From Roseococcus suduntuyensis (GTDB lineage: Bacteria > Pseudomonadota > Alphaproteobacteria > Acetobacterales > Acetobacteraceae), in NCBI RefSeq assembly GCF_014196305.1, contig NZ_JACIDJ010000006.1, positions 124,001 to 188,000 on the forward strand: a stretch of 64,000 bases of DNA. Reading direction: 5' to 3'. The notes under the pieces were generated by a model. The model was given only the letters and a program-made list of their open reading frames with translations, ran no database searches and had not been told where the DNA came from. Positions 44,905-53,866 of the stretch are shown here, in pieces; the stretch's first letter is position 1, and each line of letters opens with the position of its first letter. A program made the position numbers and the translations under genes.

Positions 44905-46506
44905 ATGATCCAGACCCGCACCCACCGCCCCTTGTTGATGGGGCGTCGCGGCGCCGTGGCGTCCAACCACCCGGTGGCGACCGCCGCCGGCATGGAGGTG
45001 CTGCGCGCCGGCGGCAGCGCGGCCGATGCGGCAGTGGCGGTCTCGCTGACGCTGGGGGTGGTGGAGCCGCACATGTCGGGGCTGGGCGGGGACGGTTTCT
45101 ACCACCACTGGTCGGCCGCCTCAGGAAGGGCCGAGACCTACGCCGGCACGGGCCCCGCACCCGCGGCCGCCACGGTGGAACGCTACCGCGCCGAGGGCGG
45201 CATCCCGGTCTGGGGGCCGCTTTCCACCCAGACGCCGGGGAAGGTCGCGGGGCTGGCAGCGCTGCACGCGGCGCATGGCGGCAAGCCCTGGGCCGGCCTG
45301 TTCGGCCCGGCCATCGAGGCCGCGCGCGAGGGCTTCGCCGCCACCGCCACCTTCCGCCGCTTCGCCAACACCATGCGCGAACGCCTGCTGCCCGATGCCG
45401 TGGCCCGCGAGACCTTCCTGCCCGGCGGCGCCCCACCTGACCTGGGCGCGTTGGTGATGCAGCCGGCCCTGGCCGCCACGCTGCAACGCCTGGCCGAGGG
45501 CGGCGCGGAGGATTTCTTCCGGGGCACCCTCGCGCGCGACCTGGCGGCCGACTTGGCCGATGCCGGCACGCTGGTCGCCGCCGCCGACCTCGCCATCGCG
45601 CGTCCGCGTGAGGCGCCCCCCATCGCCATGCCCTGGCGCGGCTTCGAACTGCGCCAGACCCCCGCGCCCTCCATGGGCTTCGCCATGTTGCAGATGCTGG
45701 CCATGCTGGAGCATCACGACATCGCGGCGATGGGCTGGGGTTCGGAGGCGCTGGTCCATTTGATGGTGGAGGCCAAGAAGCGCGCCTTCCTGGACCGCGA
45801 GGCCCATGCCGGGATGGAGGCGCCGCCCTTCGCGGAACTGCTTTCGCCCGCCCGCGCCGCCGCCCATGCCGCCGCCCTTGGCCCCCGCGCAGCCCGGCTG
45901 CCGGTTCGCCCCGCCCCGGAATCCGACACCACCTATTTCTGCGTGATGGACGACGAGGGCAACGCCGTCTCGGCCATCCAGTCCTTGAACTCGGCCTTCG
46001 GCGCGGGCGTGGTGGGGCGGCGGACGGGCGTGCTGTTCAACAACCGCATGGCCTATTGGCACCTCGATGAGGGCCACCCCAACCGCCTCGCCCCCGGGCG
46101 CATCGTGCGCCACACCATGAACGCGCCCATGGCCATGAAGGATGGCCGGCCCTGGCTGCTCTTCGGCACGCCGGGCGCGGACAACCAGGTGCAGATCAAC
46201 GCGCAGGTGCTGGTGGCGGTGGCGGTGTTCGGCCTGGACCCGCAGCAGGCGCTGGAGGCGCCGCGCTGGACCTCCTCCCAGCCCGGGCAGGAGAGCAACT
46301 ACCCCCATGCGGGTGGCGAGGTGCTGACGGTGGAGGCGGGCCTCGGCGAGGACGTCATCGCCGGGCTGCGCGCGCGCGGGCATGAGGTGAAGGTGGTGCC
46401 GCCGCTGGAAGGCCCATGCAGCGTCGCCGCCATCCGCCTGCTGGAGAATGGCGTGCGGATGGCGGCGTCCGACCCGCGGCGCGATGGCTGGGCCGCGGCC
46501 TGGTGA
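44905..46506 (+). CDS. Gamma-glutamyltransferase family protein
   Basis: A 533-residue Ntn-hydrolase of the gamma-glutamyltransferase family. Such proteins self-cleave before a catalytic threonine; the likely site is in ESDTTYFCVMDDEGNAVS. Other marks are VASNHPVATAAGMEVLRAGGSAADAAVA, the GLGGDGF segment and LFNNRMAYW. No signal peptide is obvious, so it may be one of the cytoplasmic paralogues rather than a periplasmic glutathione-degrading enzyme. Start ATG 44905 has AGAGGAA upstream. It is convergent with a Bug-receptor gene. Natural substrate is unknown. Confidence 0.88.
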   Translation: MIQTRTHRPLLMGRRGAVASNHPVATAAGMEVLRAGGSAADAAVAVSLTLGVVEPHMSGLGGDGFYHHWSAASGRAETYAGTGPAPAAATVERYRAEGGIPVWGPLSTQTPGKVAGLAALHAAHGGKPWAGLFGPAIEAAREGFAATATFRRFANTMRERLLPDAVARETFLPGGAPPDLGALVMQPALAATLQRLAEGGAEDFFRGTLARDLAADLADAGTLVAAADLAIARPREAPPIAMPWRGFELRQTPAPSMGFAMLQMLAMLEHHDIAAMGWGSEALVHLMVEAKKRAFLDREAHAGMEAPPFAELLSPARAAAHAAALGPRAARLPVRPAPESDTTYFCVMDDEGNAVSAIQSLNSAFGAGVVGRRTGVLFNNRMAYWHLDEGHPNRLAPGRIVRHTMNAPMAMKDGRPWLLFGTPGADNQVQINAQVLVAVAVFGLDPQQALEAPRWTSSQPGQESNYPHAGGEVLTVEAGLGEDVIAGLRARGHEVKVVPPLEGPCSVAAIRLLENGVRMAASDPRRDGWAAAW

Positions 46507-46546
46507 GGCCGCGGCGTGTGTCTGTTCACGCTGTAGCGCGCGGGCG

Positions 46547-47518
46547 TCAGTTCGCCCGGATGCCGGCCTCGCGGATCACCTCGCCCCAGCGGGCGCGGTC
46601 GCGGCGTATGGTTTCCAGGAATTCCGCCTGGGGCCCGTAGATGATCTCCAGCCCGTTTTCGGTCATGCGGCGCTGGAAGTCGGGGCTGGCCGTCACCGCC
46701 TGCAGCGCGGTGTGCCAGCGCGCCACCACCGCCGGCGGCAGGTTGGGCGCGCCCGCGATGCCGAACCAGTTGCTCACCGTGAAGTCCGGCAGGGTGGCGC
46801 TGATCAGCGGCAGGTCGGGGAAGAGCGGGCTCGGCCGCGGCGCGCCGAAGGCGATGGGGCGCAGGGCGCCGGCGCGGATCTGCCCCAGGAATTCGGGCAT
46901 GTTGCCCAGCATCATGTGCGTGCGCCCCGCCGCGATGTCCACGATGGCCGGCGCGCCGCCGCGATAGGAAACGTGCAGCATCTCGATCCGCGCGAGGCGC
47001 GCCAGGAATTCGCCGGACAGATGCTGGCTGGTGCCATTGCCCGCGCTGGCATAGGTCAGCGTCCCCGGATTGGCCCGCCCATAGGCGATGAGTTCCGGGA
47101 TGTTGGAGAAGGGCGCGTTCGGGCTCGCGACCAGGATGTTGTAGACGTTCGCCACATTCGCGATGGGCGTCAGGTCGCGATCGATGTGGAAGGGCATGGA
47201 GATGCCCGGCATCACGGGCAGGATGGCATGCATGGCCATGGTGGCCAGCACCACCGTGTGGCCGTCGGGCGGCGACTTCGCCACCTGGTCCACCGCCAGC
47301 ATGCCCGAGGCGCCGGTGCGGTTCTCGACGATGACGCGCTGGCCGAATTGTCGCGTGAGTTCGTCGGCGAGCATGCGGCTCAACAGGTCGCAGGTGCCGC
47401 CGGGCGAGAAGCCGCAGAGGAAGCGGATGTCCCGCGAGGGGAATTCCTGCGCGCGCGCCGGAATGGCGGCGACGCAGGCGATGAGGCAGGCGAACAGAAG
47501 CCGTCTGGCAAGCAACAT
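46547..47518 (-). CDS. Bug/TctC-type substrate-binding protein
   Basis: A 323-residue periplasmic binding protein with a classical signal peptide (MLLARRLLFACLIACVAAIPARA, cleavage after ARA). Family marks are FLCGFSPGGTCDLLSRMLA, VENRTGASGMLAVDQ, ASAGNGTSQHLSG, HVSYRGGAPAIVDIAAG and LPLISATLPD. Two cysteines flank the glycine-rich loop (LCGF and GTCD), which is uncommon in the family and could form a disulfide in the periplasm. It is the third orphan Bug receptor in the window. The two enolase-superfamily genes lie upstream on the same strand 40 bp away, which hints at a sugar-acid ligand (inference). Confidence 0.92.
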   Translation of the reverse strand: MLLARRLLFACLIACVAAIPARAQEFPSRDIRFLCGFSPGGTCDLLSRMLADELTRQFGQRVIVENRTGASGMLAVDQVAKSPPDGHTVVLATMAMHAILPVMPGISMPFHIDRDLTPIANVANVYNILVASPNAPFSNIPELIAYGRANPGTLTYASAGNGTSQHLSGEFLARLARIEMLHVSYRGGAPAIVDIAAGRTHMMLGNMPEFLGQIRAGALRPIAFGAPRPSPLFPDLPLISATLPDFTVSNWFGIAGAPNLPPAVVARWHTALQAVTASPDFQRRMTENGLEIIYGPQAEFLETIRRDRARWGEVIREAGIRAN

Positions 47519-47557
47519 GATCGTGTCCTCCCTTTTTGTTGTTGGGTCTTCTAGCCC

Positions 47558-48694
47558 TCAGACATAGCCGGGCCCTTCGATGGCGGGGTGGGCGCGCAGG
47601 AACGCCTCGTCGATCTCGACGCCGATGCCCGGCGCCTGCAGCGGCAGCACGCAGCCATCGGCGCCGATGCGCCAGGGCTCGCTGCCCATCTCGTCGCGGA
47701 ACTTGTTGGCGCGCGAGACATCGGCCTCGAAATACCCACCATTGTCGATGGCGGCGAGGAGATGGATGGAGGCCGCCTGGTTCACCCCGGTCATGGACGA
47801 GTGCGGATGCACCGGAATCTTGAACGCCGAGGCCATGGCCGCGATCCGCAGCGTCTCCGTGATGCCGCCGCACTTGGACAGGTCGGGCTGCCAGATGCGG
47901 ATGACGTTGTCCTCCAGCACGCGCGTGAACTCGAAGCGGGTGAAGTGGTTCTCGCCGACCGCGAGCGGCACCTGGCCGAAGGCGCTGGCCTCGGCGTAGG
48001 CGCGGTGGTCATGGGCGGGGAAGGGCTCCTCCAGCCAGCCGATGCCGAGGCGGTCCATCTCCGGCATCACCTGGCGCGCCTGGATGATGGAATAGCCGAT
48101 ATTGGCGTCGGTCAGGATGGTGAGGTCGTCACCGAACTCGGCGCGGATGGCTTCCATGCGCGCCACGTCGTCGCGCACCGTGTCGCCCACGCGCAGCTTC
48201 ACCGCCTTGTAGCCGGCCGCCATGTGCGGGGCGGCTTCGTCCACCAACTCGGCGGGCGGCTGGTAGCCCAGCGCCACACCGCCCGCATAGGCCGGGATGG
48301 GCCGGCTCGCGCCGCCGAGCAGGCGGTAGAGCGGCAGCTTCAGCGCCTTGGCCTTGGCGTCCCAGATGGCCATGTCGAGGCCGGACATGGCCATGGCGCA
48401 GCCCGCGCCCATGCCGTGGCTCGCCAGCTGATACTTGTAGATGCGCGCCCAGATGCCCGTGGTGTCGAAGGCATCCATGCCGAGGACGAGCTGGCGCAAC
48501 GTCGTCTCGATCAGCTTCGCGATGGCGGTGTGGGCGCGGCCGTGATGGCTTTCGCCCCAGCCCACGATGCCGTCCTCGGTCGTCACCTTCACCATCACGG
48601 CGTCGCGCTTCACGGCCTGGCCGATGCCGAGCTTGGGCCCGCCCGGTGGCAGGGGGAAGGAGGTCGGGAAGGCCTGGATCTCGACGATCTTCAT
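47558..48694 (-). CDS. Mandelate racemase/muconate lactonizing enzyme family protein
   Basis: A 378-residue enolase-superfamily enzyme. The capping domain covers the N-terminal 120 residues. Barrel metal ligands fit Asp in LTDANIGYS, Glu in WLEEPFPAHD and Glu in AVGENHFTRFE. The second-strand motif reads AVKLRVG, so the usual K-x-K is K-x-R here. HPHSSMTGVN near the C-terminus supplies the His of the mandelate-racemase-type dyad. Substrate is probably an acid sugar, but the type cannot be fixed. The start ATG 48694 shares one base with the stop of the upstream paralogue, so both are co-translated. Confidence 0.88.
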   Translation of the reverse strand: MKIVEIQAFPTSFPLPPGGPKLGIGQAVKRDAVMVKVTTEDGIVGWGESHHGRAHTAIAKLIETTLRQLVLGMDAFDTTGIWARIYKYQLASHGMGAGCAMAMSGLDMAIWDAKAKALKLPLYRLLGGASRPIPAYAGGVALGYQPPAELVDEAAPHMAAGYKAVKLRVGDTVRDDVARMEAIRAEFGDDLTILTDANIGYSIIQARQVMPEMDRLGIGWLEEPFPAHDHRAYAEASAFGQVPLAVGENHFTRFEFTRVLEDNVIRIWQPDLSKCGGITETLRIAAMASAFKIPVHPHSSMTGVNQAASIHLLAAIDNGGYFEADVSRANKFRDEMGSEPWRIGADGCVLPLQAPGIGVEIDEAFLRAHPAIEGPGYV

Positions 48695-49833
48695 CACGCG
48701 GTTTTCCATTTCATGAGGACGTCACGGTCCACCTCGATGCCGAGGCCGGGCCCCTCGGGCACGCGCACCATGCCGCGCACCTGGCGGATGGGTTCGCGCG
48801 CCAGCTCGTCGCGCAGCGGGTTGGGCGTCTGCTCGAATTCCAGCATGGGCGGCATGGGGCGGAAGGCCGGCGGCTGGTCCGGCAGGGCCGCGATGAACTG
48901 GATGGTGGCCGCGAGCCCGATGGCGCTGCCCCAGGCATGCGGCACGCATTCCACGCCGAAGGCCGAGGCGAGGGTCGCGATCTTGCGCATCTCGCTGATG
49001 CCGCCCGCCGCGCAGACATCGGGCTGCACGATGTCCATGGCCTTCTTCGCGATGATGTCGCGGAAGCCCCAGCGGGTGAAGTCGTTCTCCCCGCCCGCCA
49101 CCGCCATGTCCAGCGCCTGGGAGACGAGGGCGTAGCCGTCATGGTCCTCGGGGCTGATCGGCTCCTCGAACCACAGCAGGTCCAGCCCCTCCATCGCGCG
49201 ACCGAGCTGGATGGCCTGTGGCACGGTGAAGCAGTGGTTCGCATCCACGGCGAGCTTCACATCGGGCCCGATCGCCTCGCGCACCGCGCGCACGCGCCTG
49301 AGGTCCAGCGCCGGGTCGCCCAGGCCGATCTTCATCTTGATGGCGCGGAAGCCGTCGGCGACATAGCCCTGCGCCTCCTCCACCGCCTCCTCGACCAGGC
49401 GGTCCATGTCGATGAAGTACAGGCCGGTGGCATAGGCCATGATCTGGGTGCGGTGCGCGCCGCCGATCAGCTTGTGGATGGGCTTGCCCGTGGCGCGGCC
49501 CATGATGTCCCACAGCGCGATGTCGATGCCCGAGAGCGCCGTGATGGAGAAGCCCTGCGCGCCATAGTCCTTGATGCGGTTGTAGAGGTCCTCCCAGACC
49601 ACCTCCACGTCGAAGGGATCCCGGCCGACCACGCGCGGGGCGTGTTGCGTCTCGATCAGCGCCTTGTTGACGGCGGCCGGGCCGTAGCATTCGCCCCAGC
49701 CGGTGATGCCTGCATCGGTCTCGATCTCCACCACGCAGGACGAACGCGTGGTGTAGCGCCAGCCGCGCGCGGAAACGAACGGCTTCTCGACCTTGGACTG
49801 CAGGACATGACACGTGACTTTCGTCACCTTCAT
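48694..49833 (-). CDS. Second mandelate racemase/muconate lactonizing enzyme family protein
   Basis: A 379-residue enolase-superfamily enzyme, clearly different from the one downstream. It has the K-x-K motif (AIKMKIGLGD), metal ligands in AVDANHCFT, WFEEPISPEDHDG and AGGENDFTRW, and the C-terminal VPHAWGSAIGLAA. The presence of K-x-K and His suggests a sugar-acid dehydratase or racemase. The start ATG 49833 is preceded by GGGAGG. It heads the three-gene minus-strand run of two enolase-superfamily enzymes and a Bug receptor. The pair may act in sequence on one imported substrate (inference). Confidence 0.9.
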   Translation of the reverse strand: MKVTKVTCHVLQSKVEKPFVSARGWRYTTRSSCVVEIETDAGITGWGECYGPAAVNKALIETQHAPRVVGRDPFDVEVVWEDLYNRIKDYGAQGFSITALSGIDIALWDIMGRATGKPIHKLIGGAHRTQIMAYATGLYFIDMDRLVEEAVEEAQGYVADGFRAIKMKIGLGDPALDLRRVRAVREAIGPDVKLAVDANHCFTVPQAIQLGRAMEGLDLLWFEEPISPEDHDGYALVSQALDMAVAGGENDFTRWGFRDIIAKKAMDIVQPDVCAAGGISEMRKIATLASAFGVECVPHAWGSAIGLAATIQFIAALPDQPPAFRPMPPMLEFEQTPNPLRDELAREPIRQVRGMVRVPEGPGLGIEVDRDVLMKWKTA

Positions 49834-49904
49834 CCTGATCCCTCCCAATACTTTATTTGCGGGAAGGCTGGCATGCCCGCCGGGGCGTGCCTAGAGGTAA
49901 AGTT

Positions 49905-51491
49905 CTATCGCGCCCCGGGCGGCTTCTGCCGCAGCGTCAGCCCCGGGATCACGGCCAGCAGGCAGACGAGGCCCACCACCAGGAAGGCGTCGCGGAAGCC
50001 CTCCAGCGCGGCCTGCGCCTCCAGCATGCGCAGCAGGAAATCCTGCGCGGCGTCGCGGCGGATCACCTCGGGCAGGCCTTCCTTGGCGTAGAGACCTTCC
50101 AGCAGGCGGCGTGCCTCCAGCAGCGTGTCGCCGCCCTCGGTCGTGGAGGAGAGTGTCTCCGCGTGGAACTGCGTGCGCCGCTCGGTCAGCACGGAGATCA
50201 AATTGGTGCCCAACGCGCCGCCCAGCATCCGGAAGAAGTTGATGCCCCCGGCACCCTGGCCCAGCAGGTGCGGCGGCAGGGCACGCATGGCGCCGACATT
50301 CATGTTGGGCATGGTGAGCCCCAGGCCCACCCGCCCCACCAGGATCCAGAAGGCCAGCTCCCAGAAGCCGGTATCGGTCCCCACGAAGCTGATGAGCCAG
50401 CAGGAGAAGGCGAACAGCGCCAGCCCCGCGCAGATCGGCTGCCAGGGCGGCACGAAATCCGACATGCGCCCGGCCGCCAGGAACACGAAGGCCACCGCAA
50501 AGCCCGCCGGCATCAGGATCAGCCCCGAGCGCGTGGGCGTATAGCCCTGCACGATCTGCACCAGCAACGGCAGCAGATAGGTCGAGCCGAAGATGGCGCC
50601 GCCATAGATGAAGGCCACCAGCGCCGCCATGGCGAAGCCCATATGCGAGAAGACGCGCAGGTTCAGCAATGGCGCGGGGTTGATGCGCTGCCACGCCACG
50701 AACCCGATGGTCGCGACCCCCGCCGCCACCAGCTTGCCCACCACGATGTCCGAATACCAGCCATGGCGCTGCCCATCCGTCAGCCCCGAAAGCAGCCCGC
50801 CGATCGCCACCGCCAGCAGCAGGCAGCCGAACCAGTCGAGCGGCCGCGCGGCCCCGGTGGCCAGCCGCCCCGGCATGAAGATCAGCCCCAGCAACAGGCC
50901 AAGGCCCGCGGTGGGCAGGCTCAGGAAGAACAGCGCGTGCCAGCCGAAGCTGTCCACCAGCACGCCGCCCAGCGCCGGGCCGGTGGCTGGCGCCATCACC
51001 ACGCCGAAGCTGAACAGCCCCATGGCGGTGCCGCGCCGCTCGGGCGGGAAGACCAGGAAGATGATCTGCATGGACAGCGGCTGCAAAAGCCCCGCCGACG
51101 CCCCCTGCGCCACGCGGCAGAGGATCATCAGGTTCGCATCCTCCGCCACGCCCGCCAGCACCGAGGCCAGGATGAAGATGCTGATGGAGACCACATAGGT
51201 CAGGCGGAAGCCGAAGCGCTCCACCGCCCAGGCGTTCAGCAGCATGAAGCCGGTGTTCGCCGCGAGGAAGCCGGTGGCGAGCAGCTGCCCCTGCTCCTGC
51301 CCCATGCCCAGCGCCCCCATGATGTCGGGCAGCGCCACGACGACGATGGTGGAGGACAGGATGCAGGAGATGGTGCCCGTCAGCGCCGCCAGCGTGACCC
51401 ACCAGCGGTAGGAGGGGCCGAAGCGGGCGAACATCTCCTCGACAGTCGGACCGCCGCGGCGGGGGGTTGAGGCGGCGGCCGTGGCGCTCAT
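49905..51491 (-). CDS. DHA2 family MFS drug transporter (EmrB-like)
   Basis: A 528-residue transporter with about 14 membrane helices, the DHA2 (EmrB/QacA) pattern. The family motif C region is GVVMAPATGPALGGVLVDSFGWHALFFLSLP, and the N-terminal helix has LSSTIVVVALPDIMGALG. It works with the HlyD-type membrane fusion protein encoded immediately upstream; the HlyD stop overlaps this start by four bases (51488-51491). Together they should export hydrophobic or phenolic compounds across both membranes using an outer-membrane TolC protein encoded elsewhere. A link to phenolic catabolism is possible but unproven. Confidence 0.93.
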   Translation of the reverse strand: MSATAAASTPRRGGPTVEEMFARFGPSYRWWVTLAALTGTISCILSSTIVVVALPDIMGALGMGQEQGQLLATGFLAANTGFMLLNAWAVERFGFRLTYVVSISIFILASVLAGVAEDANLMILCRVAQGASAGLLQPLSMQIIFLVFPPERRGTAMGLFSFGVVMAPATGPALGGVLVDSFGWHALFFLSLPTAGLGLLLGLIFMPGRLATGAARPLDWFGCLLLAVAIGGLLSGLTDGQRHGWYSDIVVGKLVAAGVATIGFVAWQRINPAPLLNLRVFSHMGFAMAALVAFIYGGAIFGSTYLLPLLVQIVQGYTPTRSGLILMPAGFAVAFVFLAAGRMSDFVPPWQPICAGLALFAFSCWLISFVGTDTGFWELAFWILVGRVGLGLTMPNMNVGAMRALPPHLLGQGAGGINFFRMLGGALGTNLISVLTERRTQFHAETLSSTTEGGDTLLEARRLLEGLYAKEGLPEVIRRDAAQDFLLRMLEAQAALEGFRDAFLVVGLVCLLAVIPGLTLRQKPPGAR

Positions 51492-52654
51492 GGTCGCGCG
51501 GGAAGCCCCTCGCCATCGGCGCGGGCGGTGACGCGCGCCAACATGCCCGGCCGCAGCATCCCCGGCGGCGGCGCGGGGTCGAGCCGCACGCGCAGCGGCA
51601 GGCGCTGCGTGATGCGCGTGAAATTGCCCGAGGGATTGGCGCTGGGCAGCAGGGCGAACTGGCTGGTCGCGGCCTCGATCAGACGTTCCACCTCACCCTC
51701 GAAGCGTTCGCCGGGCCAGGCGTCCACGGTGACGGTGACGCGGGTGCCCAGGCGGAAATGCCGCACCTCCGTCTCCTTCACATTGGCGTCCACCCAGACA
51801 TTGGCGGGGTTGTGCACCAGGATCATGCGCTGGCCGGCCTGCACATGCTCACCAGGTTCGAGGAAGACGCGGTTCACCACGCCGTCGAAGGGCATGCGAA
51901 GGGTGCGGTCCTCGACCTCCAGCACGGCGCGGTCGCGCTGCACTTCCAATTCGCGCGCCTGGGGGCCCAGCGCCTCGATCTGCGCGGTGATGACGCCCAT
52001 CTCCTCGCGCGCGGCCAGGGCCACGGCCATCATCGCCTCCGCGTTGCGGATGTCGGCGCCGGCGGAGAGAACCCGTTGCCGTGCGGATTCCGCGCCAAGG
52101 CGCAGCTGTTCCAGCCGCTGCCGCGTCGCGGCCCCGGTGGCGCTCAGGCGCTCGGCGCGGTCCAGCTCGGCCTCGGCGAAGACGCGCTCGGCCTCGGCGG
52201 AGGGCAGGGCGGCGCGGGCGGCATCGAGGCGCGCGCGCGCGGCCTCATGCTGGCTGCGGCTGGTCTGGTCCACGAGGGCGAGGCGCGCCTCCAGCTCCGA
52301 CCGTCGCGCGCTGATGCCGGCCAGCCGCGCCTCGTATTGCTCGACGGCCAGCGCGGCATCCCGCGCATCCATCCGCGCCAGCAGCGCGCCGCGCGCCACG
52401 CGGTCGCCGGGCGAGATCGCGATTTCGCGCACCCAGCCAGGCGCGCGGCTGGAGAGCACGGTCATGTCGGAGCCCACACGGGCATCGTCCAGCACCACAT
52501 GGGTGAACTGCCAGTGCAGCCAGCGCAGCCCGAGGCCCAGCACCACCACGGCCACCGTCATCAGCGCCACCCGGCGAACCCAGCGCCGGCGCTGGCCCGC
52601 GCGCCGTTCCGTCAGCACCTCGCGCCCGGATCGCTCCGCCGGACCGATGTCCAT
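51488..52654 (-). CDS. HlyD family periplasmic adaptor (EmrA-like)
   Basis: A 388-residue membrane fusion protein. One N-terminal membrane anchor lies at about residues 27-45 (VRRVALMTVAVVVLGLGL). A biotinyl-lipoyl-like half is seen in VSSRAPGW-like VLSSRAPGWVREIAISPGDRVARGALLARMD, followed by an alpha-helical coiled-coil hairpin (residues about 105-230, rich in Arg, Glu and Ala), then the second lipoyl half RMPFDGVVNRVFLEPGEHVQAGQ and a beta-barrel with VWVDANVKETEVRHF. It precedes and overlaps the EmrB-like gene by four bases. Substrate unknown. Confidence 0.93.
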   Translation of the reverse strand: MDIGPAERSGREVLTERRAGQRRRWVRRVALMTVAVVVLGLGLRWLHWQFTHVVLDDARVGSDMTVLSSRAPGWVREIAISPGDRVARGALLARMDARDAALAVEQYEARLAGISARRSELEARLALVDQTSRSQHEAARARLDAARAALPSAEAERVFAEAELDRAERLSATGAATRQRLEQLRLGAESARQRVLSAGADIRNAEAMMAVALAAREEMGVITAQIEALGPQARELEVQRDRAVLEVEDRTLRMPFDGVVNRVFLEPGEHVQAGQRMILVHNPANVWVDANVKETEVRHFRLGTRVTVTVDAWPGERFEGEVERLIEAATSQFALLPSANPSGNFTRITQRLPLRVRLDPAPPPGMLRPGMLARVTARADGEGLPARP

Positions 52655-52732
52655 TCCAGCATCCCTATTCGCCGGGGCGAAAGCATAGGGTCACATTCGT
52701 GGCGCGGCCAATGGTGCCCGGCCCAGAACCGT

Positions 52733-53866
52733 TCAACGCAGCCGGAGCCAGAGCGCCCCGCAGAACAGGGCCACCGCCCCCCACAGCCCCACCAGGGTGG
52801 GGGCGGTGCCCACCGCATCGGCCAGGAAGCCCACCGCCAGCGGGACGGCGGAGAAGCCCAGATGCGCGATGACGAAGAAGCCCGCGATGGCGCGTGGCCG
52901 CTCGTGCGGGGCACCGGCGGCCGCCAGCGCCAGGCCACCCAGATAGACGAAGCCATAGGCGGCCGTGCCCAGCACCGCCCCGCCCAGCAGCAGCAGCCAG
53001 AGCATCCCGCCCAGCGCGCCCGAGATGGCGAGGCCCGAGCCCAGCACCAGCACCGGCAACCCCATCAGCAGCGCGGGCCGGGGTGCCACGCGCCGCAGCG
53101 CCTGCTGCGTGGCCGCGCCCACCAGGATCATCAGCGCCACGGCCCAGGCGCCGGCCTGGCCCTGGCCGGCGGCGGCGAGGTTGGCCGGGATGGTCGTCAG
53201 CACCACCCCCGTCAGCCCCCAGGCGGGCAGCATGCCGAGGCTTCCGGCCAGGGTGCCGCGCGGAAACAAGGGCAGCCGTAGCCAGCCGCCGCGCGGGGCG
53301 GGAAGCGTCTCCGGCAGGGGGGCCAGCAGGGCCAGCACCATGCCCACCAGCGCCAGATGCGCCCAGAACACCACGGGCGGCCGCCATTCGGGCGCCACCA
53401 GCAAGGCGAGCAGCGTCAGCAGGGAGCCGGTGCCGAAGCTCAGCGCCGTGCCGGTGGTGACCACGCCCGCGCCGAGCCGGCTGGCAGCCTCGGGGCCGCT
53501 GCCCTCGCGCTCGGCCAGTTCGGCGGCCCAGGCGCCGGCGGCATTGGCCACGCAGCCCATGCCCAGCCCTTGCAACAGCCGCGCCAGCGCCAGCGGCAGC
53601 AGGCCCGGCCACAGCGCCAGCAGCAGGGTGGAGCCGCCGGTCAGCGCCAGCCCCGCCATCATGCAGGCGCGGCGGCCGATGCGATCGGGCAGGGGGCCCA
53701 GCAGCGGCGCGGTCAGGATCAGGACGGCGGCGTAGCAGGCGAAGGCCGCGGCCAGCGGCCCCGCGCCGGCGCCCGCCGCATATTCGGCATAGAGGGGCAG
53801 GGGCAGGGTGGTCGAAAGCCCGGCCGCGAAGACCGCGAGGCCGACGCGGCGTGGGGCGGCCAGCAT
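52733..53866 (-). CDS. MFS transporter, unknown substrate
   Basis: A 377-residue major facilitator with about 12 helices. The loop 2-3 signature is seen as GPLPDRIGRRACMMAGLAL, and the start of helix 1 as GLAVFAAGLSTTLPLPLYAEY. RLLQGLGMGCVANAAGAWAAELA fits motif B. Nothing in the sequence identifies the cargo. It starts at the DUF1624 stop (shared base 53866), so it follows that gene in one transcript with the histidine kinase upstream, and it ends 78 bp before the HlyD-type gene. Confidence 0.85.
   Translation of the reverse strand: MLAAPRRVGLAVFAAGLSTTLPLPLYAEYAAGAGAGPLAAAFACYAAVLILTAPLLGPLPDRIGRRACMMAGLALTGGSTLLLALWPGLLPLALARLLQGLGMGCVANAAGAWAAELAEREGSGPEAASRLGAGVVTTGTALSFGTGSLLTLLALLVAPEWRPPVVFWAHLALVGMVLALLAPLPETLPAPRGGWLRLPLFPRGTLAGSLGMLPAWGLTGVVLTTIPANLAAAGQGQAGAWAVALMILVGAATQQALRRVAPRPALLMGLPVLVLGSGLAISGALGGMLWLLLLGGAVLGTAAYGFVYLGGLALAAAGAPHERPRAIAGFFVIAHLGFSAVPLAVGFLADAVGTAPTLVGLWGAVALFCGALWLRLR

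Noticed and set aside
49857-53281. Long plus-strand frames opposite the EmrAB-like and MFS genes
   Set aside because: Rich in Arg, Gln, His and Pro without motifs; antisense shadows of membrane-protein genes.
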